Assembly: GCF_030388325.1 (NCBI RefSeq)
Contig: NZ_CP103794.1
Coordinates: forward strand, 5,260,537-5,324,536
Origin: Flavobacterium johnsoniae
GTDB taxonomy: Bacteria > Bacteroidota > Bacteroidia > Flavobacteriales > Flavobacteriaceae
Direction of reading: 5' to 3'
DNA length: 64,000 nucleotides
Both the position numbers and the translations under genes were made by a program. The notes under the pieces were generated by a model. That model did no database searches. It was not told the origin of the DNA and worked only from the letters and a program-made list of their open reading frames with translations. Below are positions 26,589 to 35,214 of this stretch, piece by piece (the stretch's first letter is position 1; every line of letters starts with the position of its first letter).

Positions 26589-26607
26589 TGTAACATTTTT
26601 TATTACT
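26589..26607. promoter_or_regulatory. Candidate Rrf2 operator, site 2
   Basis: TGTAACATTTTTTATTACT, 18 bp before the oxidoreductase start. Differs from site 1 at two positions only. Confidence 0.7.
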
Positions 26608-26624
26608 AAATAAATTTATATATT

Positions 26625-27266
26625 ATGAAAATCGCAATCATTGGAGCAACTGGATTTGTTGGCTCAGCAATTTTAAACGAATTAGCAGATAGAAAACATG
26701 AAATTACTGCTATTGCAAGAACTCCAAAAGAAACTACAAATGCAACTTGGGTTGCTGCAGATATTTTTAACGTTGAGGCGCTAGCTGAAATTTTAAAAGG
26801 TCACGATGTTATTATTAACGCTTATAATCCTGGATGGACAAACCCAAATATTTACGATGACTTTTTAGCAGGTTCTAAAGCTATTCAGGAAGCTACTAAA
26901 AAATCGGGCGTAAAACGTTTCATTACAATTGGAGGCGCTGGAAGTTTATACGTTGCACCAGATTTACAAGCAGTTGATACTCCAGATTTTCCAAAAGAAA
27001 TTTTCCCTGGTGCAAACGCTGCAAGACATTATTTGAATATCATCAAAGAAGAAAAAGATTTAGATTGGGCATTTTTTAGTCCAGCTTTCGAAATGCACGC
27101 TGGAACTAAAACAGGAAGAACTGGAAAATACCGATTAGGATTAGAAAATCCAGTTTTCAACGACGAGCAAAGAAGCATTTTATCTGTAGAAGATTTGGCG
27201 GTTGTTATTGCTGATGAAGTAGAAAATCCAAAACATCACCAAGTTAGATTTACTGCGGGTTATTAA
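26625..27266 (+). CDS. NAD(P)-binding oxidoreductase, NmrA/YwnB-like atypical SDR
   Basis: 213 residues: Rossmann entry KIAIIGATGFVGSAILNEL, then ARTPKETTNATWVAADIFN, DVIINAYNPGW, and RFITIGGAGSLYVAPDLQAVDTPDFP; the YxxxK pair of classical SDRs is replaced by a SPAFEMHAG block. This is the YwnB/BVR-B-like type, whose members bind NADPH and may act in redox sensing or quinone/aldehyde reduction. Fifty-eight bp after the Rrf2 gene with its own copy of the operator, so it is likely the regulator's main target. Substrate unknown. Confidence 0.9.
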   Translation: MKIAIIGATGFVGSAILNELADRKHEITAIARTPKETTNATWVAADIFNVEALAEILKGHDVIINAYNPGWTNPNIYDDFLAGSKAIQEATKKSGVKRFITIGGAGSLYVAPDLQAVDTPDFPKEIFPGANAARHYLNIIKEEKDLDWAFFSPAFEMHAGTKTGRTGKYRLGLENPVFNDEQRSILSVEDLAVVIADEVENPKHHQVRFTAGY

Positions 27267-27310
27267 TTTTTTTAGATGCTAAGATTCTAAACATCTAAGT
27301 TTTTTGTTAG

Positions 27311-27546
27311 CCACGAATTACACAAATTTTCACAAATTATTTTTATAAACTCTAGATGTAATCCTGAGCGAAGTCGAAGGACTCACAAAGTAATTCCATA
27401 ATGATATTCAGACCCGACAGGTTTTAAAAACCTGTCGGGTTTCTTTGTATTAAACAATCTTTGTCGAGCTACTTGCGTGTCCTTCGACTTCGCTCAGGAT
27501 GACAAAAAATTGATAACAAATTCGTGTAAATTCGTGTAATTCGTGG
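27311..27546. repeat. Triple nested palindrome, three repeat families inside each other
   Basis: Outer arms 27311-27323 and 27534-27546 (CCACGAATTACAC, 13 bp). Middle arms 27361-27382 and 27479-27500, a perfect 22-bp pair built on CCTTCGACTTCGCTCAGGAT. Inner arms 27412-27425 and 27427-27440 (ACCCGACAGGTTTT, 14 bp, 1-nt centre). The inner one resembles an intrinsic terminator. No gene is visible in this 341-bp gap. Confidence 0.9.
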
Positions 27547-27607
27547 CAAACTAACTTTTTGAAACTGTTTTTGTTTTCTGTACTTTTACATTTCTAAAAA
27601 GTGCATT

Positions 27608-28705
27608 TTGTCAAATTTGAATAAACAAGCTGGAAACATCTCTGAAAAACCTGGGATTTCATCTCCCGAAATCACCAATATTTTGGCTATTAATCAAATT
27701 AAAAACAAACGCAAACAACAGCCAACTTCCGAAGAATTAATTAATGGCATTTTAGAAGGAAATAGAACTTTTTTAAGCCGTGCCATTACTTTAATTGAAA
27801 GCACAAATTCTGATCATTTTGAAAAGGCTAATGAAGTAGTTCAAGGCTGTTTAGCTCACGCTAATAAATCAATTCGTATTGGAATTACTGGTGTTCCCGG
27901 TGTCGGAAAAAGTACTTTTATTGAAGCTTTTGGAAAACATCTGACACAATTAGAAAAAAAAGTAGCTGTTTTGGCAGTTGATCCAAGCAGTTCTCTTTCG
28001 CACGGAAGTATTTTGGGCGATAAAACCAGAATGGAAGAATTGGTAAAAGATGAAAATGCTTTTATTAGACCAAGCGCTTCTGGAGAAACTTTGGGAGGTG
28101 TGGCACGAAAAACTCGAGAAACTATTATTCTCTGCGAAGCGGCAGGTTTTGATACTATTATTATTGAAACCGTTGGCGTTGGTCAAAGTGAAACCGCTGT
28201 TCACAGCATGGTCGATTTCTTTTTACTTTTAAAAATTTCTGGAGCTGGCGATGAACTCCAAGGCATTAAACGCGGAATTATGGAAATGACAGACGCGATC
28301 GTAATCAATAAAGCGGATGGAGACAACATTAAAAAAGCCAATCAAGCTAAAGTAGATTTCAACAGAGCTTTGCATTTATTTCCTCCAAAAAAATCAAATT
28401 GGCAACCAAAAGTTACAACTTGCAGTTCTGTAACGAAAGATGGAATTCCTGAAGTTTGGAATACTATTTCTGAATATTTTGAAATGACAAAAAAAACAGG
28501 ATTTTTCCAAGAAAAAAGAAACGAACAAAATCATTTCTGGATGATGGAAACCATCAATGAACAGTTGAAACAAAACTTTTATAATCAACCTGAAATCATT
28601 TCGCTTTTAGTAGAAAATAAAAAAGCAGTGCAAAACAATGAAATTTCACCTTTTGCAGCTGCTTCTGAGTTATTAAAATTTTATTTTAAAAAAGATACTA
28701 AGTAG
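27608..28705 (+). CDS. meaB: MeaB/ArgK-type GTPase, methylmalonyl-CoA mutase chaperone
   Basis: 365 residues from a TTG start (no in-frame ATG or GTG near). G3E-family P-loop GITGVPGVGKST near residue 100, AVDPSSSLSHGSILGDKTRM, the switch region SGETLGGVARKTRETI, ETVGVGQSE (G3) and VINKADGDN (base-binding NKAD). MeaB gates loading and protection of adenosylcobalamin on methylmalonyl-CoA mutase. The mutase genes are not in the window, but the PduO adenosyltransferase at 13714 serves the same cofactor. Confidence 0.95.
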   Translation: MSNLNKQAGNISEKPGISSPEITNILAINQIKNKRKQQPTSEELINGILEGNRTFLSRAITLIESTNSDHFEKANEVVQGCLAHANKSIRIGITGVPGVGKSTFIEAFGKHLTQLEKKVAVLAVDPSSSLSHGSILGDKTRMEELVKDENAFIRPSASGETLGGVARKTRETIILCEAAGFDTIIIETVGVGQSETAVHSMVDFFLLLKISGAGDELQGIKRGIMEMTDAIVINKADGDNIKKANQAKVDFNRALHLFPPKKSNWQPKVTTCSSVTKDGIPEVWNTISEYFEMTKKTGFFQEKRNEQNHFWMMETINEQLKQNFYNQPEIISLLVENKKAVQNNEISPFAAASELLKFYFKKDTK

Positions 28706-28757
28706 CTAAGATACTAAGGTTCTAAGATTTTTTTTAGCTCAAAACTTAACCACAATC

Positions 28758-28861
28758 TTGTCATTCCGAGGAACGAGGAATCTTCGCGAGAAACTCTACA
28801 AAGATTGGTAGCGCACTACACGGAGTTACTTGCGAAGATTCCTCGTTCCTCGGAATGACAA
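28758..28861. repeat. Perfect 30-bp inverted repeat, TTCCGAGGAACGAGGAATC family
   Basis: Arms 28758-28787 and 28832-28861 are exact reverse complements, 44 bp apart, between the convergent meaB and LTA-synthase-like genes. A half-copy of the same word occurs at 42944-42969. Confidence 0.92.
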
Positions 28862-28872
28862 AAAGACACTTA

Positions 28873-30813
28873 TTACTTAGTGTTATTTCTTAATTTGTAC
28901 TTACTTTCTTTGTATAAATTACCCGCAGTAATAACATGCGCCAAAGCATCTTTTGCTAATTCTTCATTTAATTTCACTGGAATTAAAGTTGTATCATTTT
29001 TAACTTCAAATTGAAGAGGTTTCAAATTTGGCTGCATAATCACGACCTGGTTTTCTACTCTAAAAGCATTAATATCATTAAACTGCATAATAGCTCTTCC
29101 TTGTACTTTTGCATCTAATTTGGTTAAATTTCTTCCAACCATTGGCGTTTCAAAAGGGATTCCTAAGTATGCTAATAATGTCGGCGGAATATCAATCTGA
29201 CTTGCTAATCTATCATAAACTGCCGCTTTTGGAACTCCTGGTCCCATAATAAATGCCGGAATGTGGAATTTATTTATCGGAACTAAATTCTTTCCGTAAG
29301 TTCTCGTGTTATGGTCAGCAATTACAATGAAAATAGTATTTTTAAAATAAGCTTCTTTTTTCGCCATTTCGAAGAATTTACCAATAGAAAAATCTGCATA
29401 TTTCATGGCGTTATTTACCGTTGCAGGCTTTTTATCATAGGGTTTTATTCTTCCTGCTGGATATTCAAAAGGTTCATGATTCGAAGTTGAAAACATTAGA
29501 GAGAAAAATGGTTTATCTCCTTTTGATTTAAAATACTGATTGGCTTTAGTTACCAAATCTTCATCAGAATAACCCCAAGTTCCTTTGAAAGCATATTTAT
29601 TCCCATCGGATTCAAAATCGGTTTGGTCTACGATATCCTGAAATCCATTTCCGTTGAAAAAGGAAGCCATGTTATCAAAATTTGCCATTCCGCCATAAAT
29701 AAAACTAGTGTCGTAACCTTTTTGTTTTAATGCGTCGGCAAGCGTGAAAAAACCTTGCTGAGAATTTCCTAATCTAACCACACTTTCAGATGGCGAAGGT
29801 AAAAAACCAGTTACGACCGCTTCAATTCCGCGAACGCTTCTTGTTCCTGTACAGTATAAATTGGTAAATAAAGTTCCTTCTTTAGATAATTTGTCAAATT
29901 CGGGAGTTAATGGTTTTCCGCCTAAAATTCCAACATACTCGGCACCTAAACTTTCCTGCAGAAAAATGACCAAATTATAAGGCTTTTTCAAAACAGAATC
30001 TGGCTGCTGTACATGCAAAAACGGAATTTCAGCATCTGTAAAATCATTTGGCCCAGCAATCATGTATTTTTTTACACGAGCAATAGCTTCGGCTTCATCC
30101 ATTTTTCCATACATTTTTGTATTTCCTTCATTTTTGATGGAATACGCCGCAAAAGCAACTGTATAAAACGAATTTAAACCTAAAGTATTCGTTAATTGAT
30201 CTGTAGAAAAAACAGCATTACTGGCATTGATTGGACGTTTTGAAGTCAAACTCGAACGCGCTCCAAAAAACAATAAAAAAGCCAATAATGGAAACACCAT
30301 TAATTTGAATTTATAATCGGCGTTAACCGTATAAAAAAACTTTTTCCCTTTTTTGAAAGCAAAATAAAGTACAACTCCCAGAATCATAAATGTTACGATT
30401 ATAGAAGTCAGATAACTTTTTAAAAGCATTCCGACAACTTCTTTTGGGTAAATCAGATAATCTAAGAAAATCTTATTCGGACGTGTATCGTATTGTTTTA
30501 TAAAATCTGGCGAAGCTAATTCTACAAAAAGAATTAAAAACAGAAATATAAAGCTGTAGATTACCAAAAACTTATTGGTAAATTTCATCCACTTATTCGG
30601 CAGAAAAGTAATTAATAATGCCGGAAGAAATGATAAATAACAAAGTAATATCAAATCCATTCGAAGACCAATCGGAAAAATATACCAAAAATCTGGCGTC
30701 TGTTCTACTCTTTCTTTAAAAAGGAAAAATAAAAAAAGACGGCTTAAAGTGGTGATCAATAAACCGATTAATATGAAATTGAAAATCGGTTTTAAAAAAC
30801 TTAATTTTTTCAT
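28873..30813 (-). CDS. LTA-synthase-family membrane phosphotransferase
   Basis: 646 residues: five N-terminal membrane segments (to about residue 185), then an extracytoplasmic alkaline-phosphatase-fold domain. Metal and nucleophile sites: LVIFLQESLGAEYVG (Glu), LYCTGTRSVRGIEAV (catalytic Thr near residue 322), TSNHEPF and IVIADHNTRTYG (Asp-His). Such enzymes transfer glycerol phosphate or phosphoethanolamine onto envelope glycans or lipid A. Flavobacteria have no teichoic acid, so modification of periplasmic glucan or lipid A is more likely; inference. The small acidic gene upstream is 61 bp away. Confidence 0.92.
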   Translation of the reverse strand: MKKLSFLKPIFNFILIGLLITTLSRLFLFFLFKERVEQTPDFWYIFPIGLRMDLILLCYLSFLPALLITFLPNKWMKFTNKFLVIYSFIFLFLILFVELASPDFIKQYDTRPNKIFLDYLIYPKEVVGMLLKSYLTSIIVTFMILGVVLYFAFKKGKKFFYTVNADYKFKLMVFPLLAFLLFFGARSSLTSKRPINASNAVFSTDQLTNTLGLNSFYTVAFAAYSIKNEGNTKMYGKMDEAEAIARVKKYMIAGPNDFTDAEIPFLHVQQPDSVLKKPYNLVIFLQESLGAEYVGILGGKPLTPEFDKLSKEGTLFTNLYCTGTRSVRGIEAVVTGFLPSPSESVVRLGNSQQGFFTLADALKQKGYDTSFIYGGMANFDNMASFFNGNGFQDIVDQTDFESDGNKYAFKGTWGYSDEDLVTKANQYFKSKGDKPFFSLMFSTSNHEPFEYPAGRIKPYDKKPATVNNAMKYADFSIGKFFEMAKKEAYFKNTIFIVIADHNTRTYGKNLVPINKFHIPAFIMGPGVPKAAVYDRLASQIDIPPTLLAYLGIPFETPMVGRNLTKLDAKVQGRAIMQFNDINAFRVENQVVIMQPNLKPLQFEVKNDTTLIPVKLNEELAKDALAHVITAGNLYKESKYKLRNNTK

Positions 30814-30874
30814 TAAAAATAGAATAAGAACGTAAAAAATAAATTTAAAAGTAAAGACGCATCGTTATGCCTCT

Positions 30875-31102
30875 TTACTCCTCGTAACGATTTATTTCTC
30901 TGTCATAAAACTCATTTGCTTTTTCGATCAAAGTTTCCATTTCTGCATTTAATTCTGCTTCATCAAGATCTTCAGGCTCTTCTAAAAATTCTACCTCATC
31001 ATCTTTCAAATTGATTATAAATCTTGGATAATCAAGGTGAATGATAAAAATATCGTCTGGGAAATCAGTATTGTCTCCAAGTAAAAATTTAGGTAATTCC
31101 AT
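30875..31102 (-). CDS. Small acidic conserved protein, unknown
   Basis: 75 residues, MELPKFLLGDNTDFPDDIFIIH then an Asp/Glu-rich helix (EEPEDLDEAELNAEMETLIEKANEFYDREI). The N-terminal half looks like a small beta unit. It resembles conserved small Flavobacteriaceae proteins, but I know no function. It has its own TAAATTTG element, which abuts the 3' end of the MATE gene, and leads into the LTA-synthase-like gene. Confidence 0.75.
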   Translation of the reverse strand: MELPKFLLGDNTDFPDDIFIIHLDYPRFIINLKDDEVEFLEEPEDLDEAELNAEMETLIEKANEFYDREINRYEE

Positions 31103-31136
31103 ATTTATAATTTTTTATTAATGGTTATTTTTTTTT

Positions 31137-31144
31137 CAAATTTA
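31137..31144 (-). promoter_or_regulatory. TAnnTTTG -7 element for the small acidic gene
   Basis: TAAATTTG on the minus strand, 34 bp before the start codon at 31102 and directly adjoining the stop codon of the MATE gene. Confidence 0.5.
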
Positions 31145-31145
31145 G

Positions 31146-32528
31146 TTATTCGAAACTGTTATTTGTAATTAATTTCTTAGTTAAATAATTAAAGCGTAAA
31201 TACAGCATAACCGCCGCCGCCGTTAAACCTGCCAAAAGTCCGATCCAAACTCCTTGTGCTTTCAATTCGGTATGTTCTCCTAAATAATAAGAAATCGGAA
31301 AACCAATTACCCAATAAGCTACAAAGGTAATATACATCGGAATTTTTACATCCTGTAATCCTCTTAATGCGCCTAAAACCACAACCTGAATTCCGTCGGA
31401 AATCTGGAAAACAGCCGCAATTAATAATAATTTTGAAGCAATTGCGATTACTTCCGTATTATCTGTAAGCTGAATTGTATTTTCCATATTTAAGAAAATA
31501 TGCGGCAAAACAGTATGAAAAGCTATAAAAATTAAAGCAAAGAAAACTTCTAAAATAATAGCCAACAGGAAAATAGATCTTGCTACAACAAGCAGTTTTT
31601 TATAATCTGTTAAACCTCTCTGATTACTCACACGAATCATTGAAGTTACACTTAATCCCATTGCAAACATAAAAGTAAGCGAAGCCAAACTCAACGCAAT
31701 TTGATTGGCAGCCTGACTTGTTTTTCCGATATTTCCGCAAAGCCAAATCGACGCTGTAAACAAAACTACTTCAAACAACATTTGCATTGCCGATGGAAAA
31801 CCGATGCTTATAATCTTTTTTATAGTAGCTTTTTTAATTTCATTAAAACTAAAACCTTTAAAGAAACGTTTTAAATCGTCTCTTCGCGAAAGCATGATAT
31901 GCATAAACATTACCAAGAATATTCTAGAAATTACGGTACCAAGAGCTGCGCCGATAATTCCCATTTTTGGAAAAAACCAAATTCCATAAATCAAAACATA
32001 ATTGATTCCAACGTGTAGAACATTCGCCATAACCATTGCATACATCGAATATTTGGTTAATGACATTCCGTCTGCAAATTGCTTATATCCTTGATACATA
32101 ACTAATGGAATCAACGAAAAAGCAACCCAACCCAAATACGGTTTTGCCAAAACGATAACGTCTTCTGGTTGTTTTAATAATTCCATTATTGGTTTTGCGC
32201 ACATAATTATGCTAAAAAGTATCAAACCAAGAATTGTACATAGGAATAAACCGTGATGAAATGCCGAACGAATTTTAATATCATTTTTCTCTGCATCTCC
32301 TTCAGCAACAATTGGTGTTATGGCTGTTGAGAAACCAATTCCAAGCGACATTGCGATAAAAATCATACTGTTTCCTAAAGAAACTGCAGCCAATTCTGTA
32401 CTTCCAATTTTTCCGACCATAATATTGTCGACAATACCAATTAAAGTATGCCCAACCATACCCAAAATAACAGGATAAGCCAATCTTAAATTATACGAAA
32501 ACTCTTTGGTGTACTGCTTTAAATTCAC
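31146..32528 (-). CDS. MATE-family efflux transporter (NorM-like)
   Basis: 460 residues with 12 membrane segments in two homologous halves. First half: PVILGMVGHTLIGIVDNIMVGKIGSTELAAVSLGNS, the NorM-type entry; second half: GFPSAMQMLFEVVLFTASIWLCGNIGKTSQAANQIALS. Exports drugs or metabolites in exchange for Na+ or H+ at the inner membrane. It has a TATCTTTG promoter. Confidence 0.94.
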   Translation of the reverse strand: MNLKQYTKEFSYNLRLAYPVILGMVGHTLIGIVDNIMVGKIGSTELAAVSLGNSMIFIAMSLGIGFSTAITPIVAEGDAEKNDIKIRSAFHHGLFLCTILGLILFSIIMCAKPIMELLKQPEDVIVLAKPYLGWVAFSLIPLVMYQGYKQFADGMSLTKYSMYAMVMANVLHVGINYVLIYGIWFFPKMGIIGAALGTVISRIFLVMFMHIMLSRRDDLKRFFKGFSFNEIKKATIKKIISIGFPSAMQMLFEVVLFTASIWLCGNIGKTSQAANQIALSLASLTFMFAMGLSVTSMIRVSNQRGLTDYKKLLVVARSIFLLAIILEVFFALIFIAFHTVLPHIFLNMENTIQLTDNTEVIAIASKLLLIAAVFQISDGIQVVVLGALRGLQDVKIPMYITFVAYWVIGFPISYYLGEHTELKAQGVWIGLLAGLTAAAVMLYLRFNYLTKKLITNNSFE

Positions 32529-32548
32529 TTCTAATCAATTTTAGTCGG

Positions 32549-32556
32549 CAAAGATA
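32549..32556 (-). promoter_or_regulatory. TAnnTTTG -7 element for the MATE gene
   Basis: TATCTTTG on the minus strand, 20 bp before the start codon at 32528. Confidence 0.6.
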
Positions 32557-32718
32557 ATCAGAAGCTTCGAATTCTATCCTATTAATAAAATTATATACCA
32601 ATTTTAAGACAAAAATAAGACGAACTCAATATTATATAAAGATTTTTAAAAATTGTATAACAATCTGCAAATACCTCCGTTTTACTTTTACATTATTAAT
32701 AATTCAAAATTATAAGCC

Positions 32719-33240
32719 ATGAAAAAATTACAGATTATTTGCCTAGCTGCTTTTGCTTTTTTATTCTCTAACACAACTTTCGCTCAAGAAACAGAAGCAA
32801 CAAATTACGATCAAGGATTTAGATTAGGTTTTGGAGTTAACGGAGGATTACCAACTGATGGTGATTACGACTGGGCTCTTGGAGGAGATGTTCGTTTACA
32901 GTACGATTTATCTAAAAAAACATCATTAACCTTAACAACAGGATTTACTAATTTATTTAATGGCGATAAAGACGCCGCAGGAAATGACATTAAAGATCTA
33001 GGATTTATTCCGGCTAAAGCAGGTTTTAAAGCCTTTGTATTAAAAGATCAATTTTATGTATTAGGAGAAGTTGGTGCTGGTTTTGCCGTAACAAACGGTT
33101 ACAACAACACAACTTTTTTATGGGCTCCAGGAATTGGATATGCTAACAAATATATCGACCTGAGCGTACGTTACGAAGATTACCACGATTTTAGAACCAA
33201 TCAAGTAGCATTGCGTGTTGCTTATGGTTTTAAACTATAA
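32719..33240 (+). CDS. Small outer-membrane beta-barrel protein
   Basis: 173 residues: signal peptide (MKKLQIICLAAFAFLFSNTTFAQ), then about eight amphipathic strands (FRLGFGVNGGLPTD, DVRLQYDLSKKTSLTLTTGFTNLF, LGFIPAKAGFKAFV, FYVLGEVGAGFAVTNGY, IDLSVRYEDYHDF) and a C-terminal VALRVAYGFKL. This is an OmpA/PorV-like eight-stranded barrel of no known task. A near-match promoter (TACTTTTA, 32683-32690) and terminator bracket it. Confidence 0.83.
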   Translation: MKKLQIICLAAFAFLFSNTTFAQETEATNYDQGFRLGFGVNGGLPTDGDYDWALGGDVRLQYDLSKKTSLTLTTGFTNLFNGDKDAAGNDIKDLGFIPAKAGFKAFVLKDQFYVLGEVGAGFAVTNGYNNTTFLWAPGIGYANKYIDLSVRYEDYHDFRTNQVALRVAYGFKL

Positions 33241-33273
33241 AAAATAGGTTTAATTTATTATTTTGTTTTTGGA

Positions 33274-33309
33274 TAAAAACCGACAGATCGCATAGTCTGT
33301 CGGTTTTTT
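33274..33309 (+). terminator. Intrinsic terminator of the barrel gene
   Basis: AAAACCGACAGA pairs with TCTGTCGGTTTT across an 8-nt loop, with a T tract after. Confidence 0.9.
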
Positions 33310-33340
33310 TATTTTATAAAATTAAAATATCAACCGAATA

Positions 33341-33375
33341 AAAACCCGACAGATTTGAAAAATCTATCAGGTTTT
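33341..33375 (-). terminator. Terminator-like hairpin for the PPK2 gene
   Basis: AAAACCCGACAGATTT and AAATCTATCAGGTTTT pair with one mismatch and a G-U; it belongs to the CCCGACAGG-T family also seen at 27412-27440. Confidence 0.7.
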
Positions 33376-33412
33376 AAAAATCATCTAATTATCTAATTGT
33401 CAAATTCTCTTA

Positions 33413-34291
33413 TTAACTTTTCTCCAAAGTCTTTTTATAAGTATCAAAATTGTCTAGAATTTCTTTATCTAAAGCGGGAACCTGAATATCGGTATATTGT
33501 TTCATTTCTTCCCAAATAATCTTTGCTACAATATAACGCGCCATATCTTTATCATCGGCTGGAATAATATACCATGGCGCATGTTGTTTAGAAGTTTGAT
33601 TAATCGCTTCTTCATAATATTGTTGATATTCATCCCAATGTTCGCGCTCTTTCAAATCTCCTGGCGAAAATTTCCAATTGTGTTTTCCTTCTTCCAAACG
33701 TCTTAGCAAACGGCTTTTTTGTTCGTCTTTACTTAAATGCAAAAAGAACTTCATAACGATAGTTCCATTTTCTGCAATATGTTTTTCAAAATTATTGATT
33801 TGATCAATTCTCTTTTCCCAGAATTTAGGCTTAATATCGTCAACCGAATTAATTTCTGGTAAATTCTCAGCCAAAATAAATTCAGGATGTACGCGTGTTA
33901 CCAAAACATTTTCGTAATGCGTTCTGTTAAAAATCGCAAATTTTCCTTTTTCTGGCAATGCGATATAATGACGCCATAAATAATCGTGTTCCAGTTCGGT
34001 CGAATTTGGTGTTTTAAAACTATGGACTACTACTCCACGCGGATTAAATTCTTTAAAAACTTCTCGAATCAAACTGTCTTTTCCAGAAGTATCCATTCCT
34101 TGAAGGCAAATCAAAACCGAATATTTATTGTGCGCATACATAATATCCTGCAAATCGCTCAGTTTATCTTTTACTTTATCCAGTTTATCTTCCTTTTCGT
34201 CATCATCAGCGTCGACATTCAATAAAGTTGGAAGGTTCTTTAATTTTACTTTATCGGTAACTTTAAAATCTTTTGGATCTATTGACTTCAT
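33413..34291 (-). CDS. Polyphosphate kinase 2 family nucleotide phosphotransferase
   Basis: 292 residues. Walker A in LQGMDTSGKDSLIREVF near residue 68, IFNRTHYENVLV (Walker B) near residue 125, and the lid RLEEGKHNWKFSPGDLKEREHW. One domain only, the short PPK2 form that uses polyphosphate to phosphorylate NDPs or NMPs. The class (I, II or III) cannot be read off by eye. Cytoplasmic; a store-energy or nucleotide-balance role is usual. Convergent with the barrel gene. Confidence 0.94.
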   Translation of the reverse strand: MKSIDPKDFKVTDKVKLKNLPTLLNVDADDDEKEDKLDKVKDKLSDLQDIMYAHNKYSVLICLQGMDTSGKDSLIREVFKEFNPRGVVVHSFKTPNSTELEHDYLWRHYIALPEKGKFAIFNRTHYENVLVTRVHPEFILAENLPEINSVDDIKPKFWEKRIDQINNFEKHIAENGTIVMKFFLHLSKDEQKSRLLRRLEEGKHNWKFSPGDLKEREHWDEYQQYYEEAINQTSKQHAPWYIIPADDKDMARYIVAKIIWEEMKQYTDIQVPALDKEILDNFDTYKKTLEKS

Positions 34292-34332
34292 ATTTTCAAA
34301 TTTTATATTATAAATATAGTAATTTTACGAAG

Positions 34333-34497
34333 CATATTCCTGCTATTCATTGCAATACTTTTCAATAAATTGCTTTTTTCTAAAGCCATAACAAGAGCTT
34401 CCGTTGGTCGCTTTGTTCTGTCTAGAAAAAATTCAATTTCTTTTCAAAGTATTTCTCCCGTCCCGAAATTTCGGGATCGGGATTATCAGGGCTAGGC
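34333..34497 (-). repeat. AGCCC-type structured element, copy 2
   Basis: On the minus strand it begins CCTAGCCCTGAT and ends AATGAATAGCAGGAAT. It holds TCCCGAAATTTCGGGA (34461-34476) near its start and an AACAA...TTGTT hairpin in the middle. The terminal CCTG (34487-34490) pairs with CAGG (34339-34342), where copy 1 has CCAG/CTGG. Confidence 0.7.
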
Positions 34498-34538
34498 AGT
34501 CGTTTTCAAAAGAACTTTTTTAAATTTTAAAATTCATA

Positions 34539-35192
34539 ATGACAAAAAAAATTGTCTTTTTATTTATCCTATTCTTAACTCTTTTTGGAAATGCTCAAAC
34601 AGGTCAAAAAACAGGCTTAAACGGGCTGGTTTCTAATCACATAAAGGAATTACAAAATCAAAAAATAGATACCATTTGCGTATATAAAAATTATTGTGTT
34701 AGTTGTCATTTGGCTTTTGATACAGATGGGAATGAAATTTGCGATGACAACCAAATTAATCCATCAATTTATATCTTTTATAAAAAAGACAGTAAAACTT
34801 ATTTAACTAAGATAAATTATTGCTGGGAATTTTCAGAAGATATTGCTTCTGATGAATTTTGGAAAATTTATTTTTCAAATCAAAAAAAACTAGAAAAAGA
34901 AAAATTTAAAGAATTTGAATACTATCCGTATAAAAATTTTAAAGAAGTAAAATGTACTTTATTGGTTGATCACTCAGGAGTAAAGAATTTTAAATTAATT
35001 ATTAAAAATAAAATAATTGAAAAAGAATTTAACTCTTTCCAGATGAAAGAGCAAGATGATTCTGGAATATTAAATATAAATTATAAACATAATACTAACT
35101 TGAAGAGCAAACAATTAGTTGACATTCTCGAAAAAATAACTTCTGAAGCAGAAAAAAACAATACATTTAAAAAGATAAAGTCACGTCAATAA
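34539..35192 (+). CDS. Exported protein of unknown function (217 aa)
   Basis: Signal peptide MTKKIVFLFILFLTLFGNAQ. The mature part is very rich in Lys, Asn and Phe and has Cys residues in DTICVYKNYCVSCHLAFDTDGNEICDD; the C-V-S-C-H looks like a CxxCH haem site but the rest of a cytochrome is not evident. C-terminus is helical and charged. I do not recognise the family. A 22-bp gap separates it from the propeller gene, so cotranscription is likely. Confidence 0.7.
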   Translation: MTKKIVFLFILFLTLFGNAQTGQKTGLNGLVSNHIKELQNQKIDTICVYKNYCVSCHLAFDTDGNEICDDNQINPSIYIFYKKDSKTYLTKINYCWEFSEDIASDEFWKIYFSNQKKLEKEKFKEFEYYPYKNFKEVKCTLLVDHSGVKNFKLIIKNKIIEKEFNSFQMKEQDDSGILNINYKHNTNLKSKQLVDILEKITSEAEKNNTFKKIKSRQ

Positions 35193-35214
35193 AAAGACTT
35201 TTAAAACAACATTC

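Noticed and set aside
27311..27546. Insertion sequence or MITE with transposase
   Set aside because: No coding capacity and no target-site duplication that I can see; kept as nested palindromes only.
34672..34715. Cytochrome c haem site (CVSCH) in the exported 217-residue protein
   Set aside because: No axial Met region or cytochrome fold follows, and the segment reads like a Cys-containing calcium-type loop; left as unknown.
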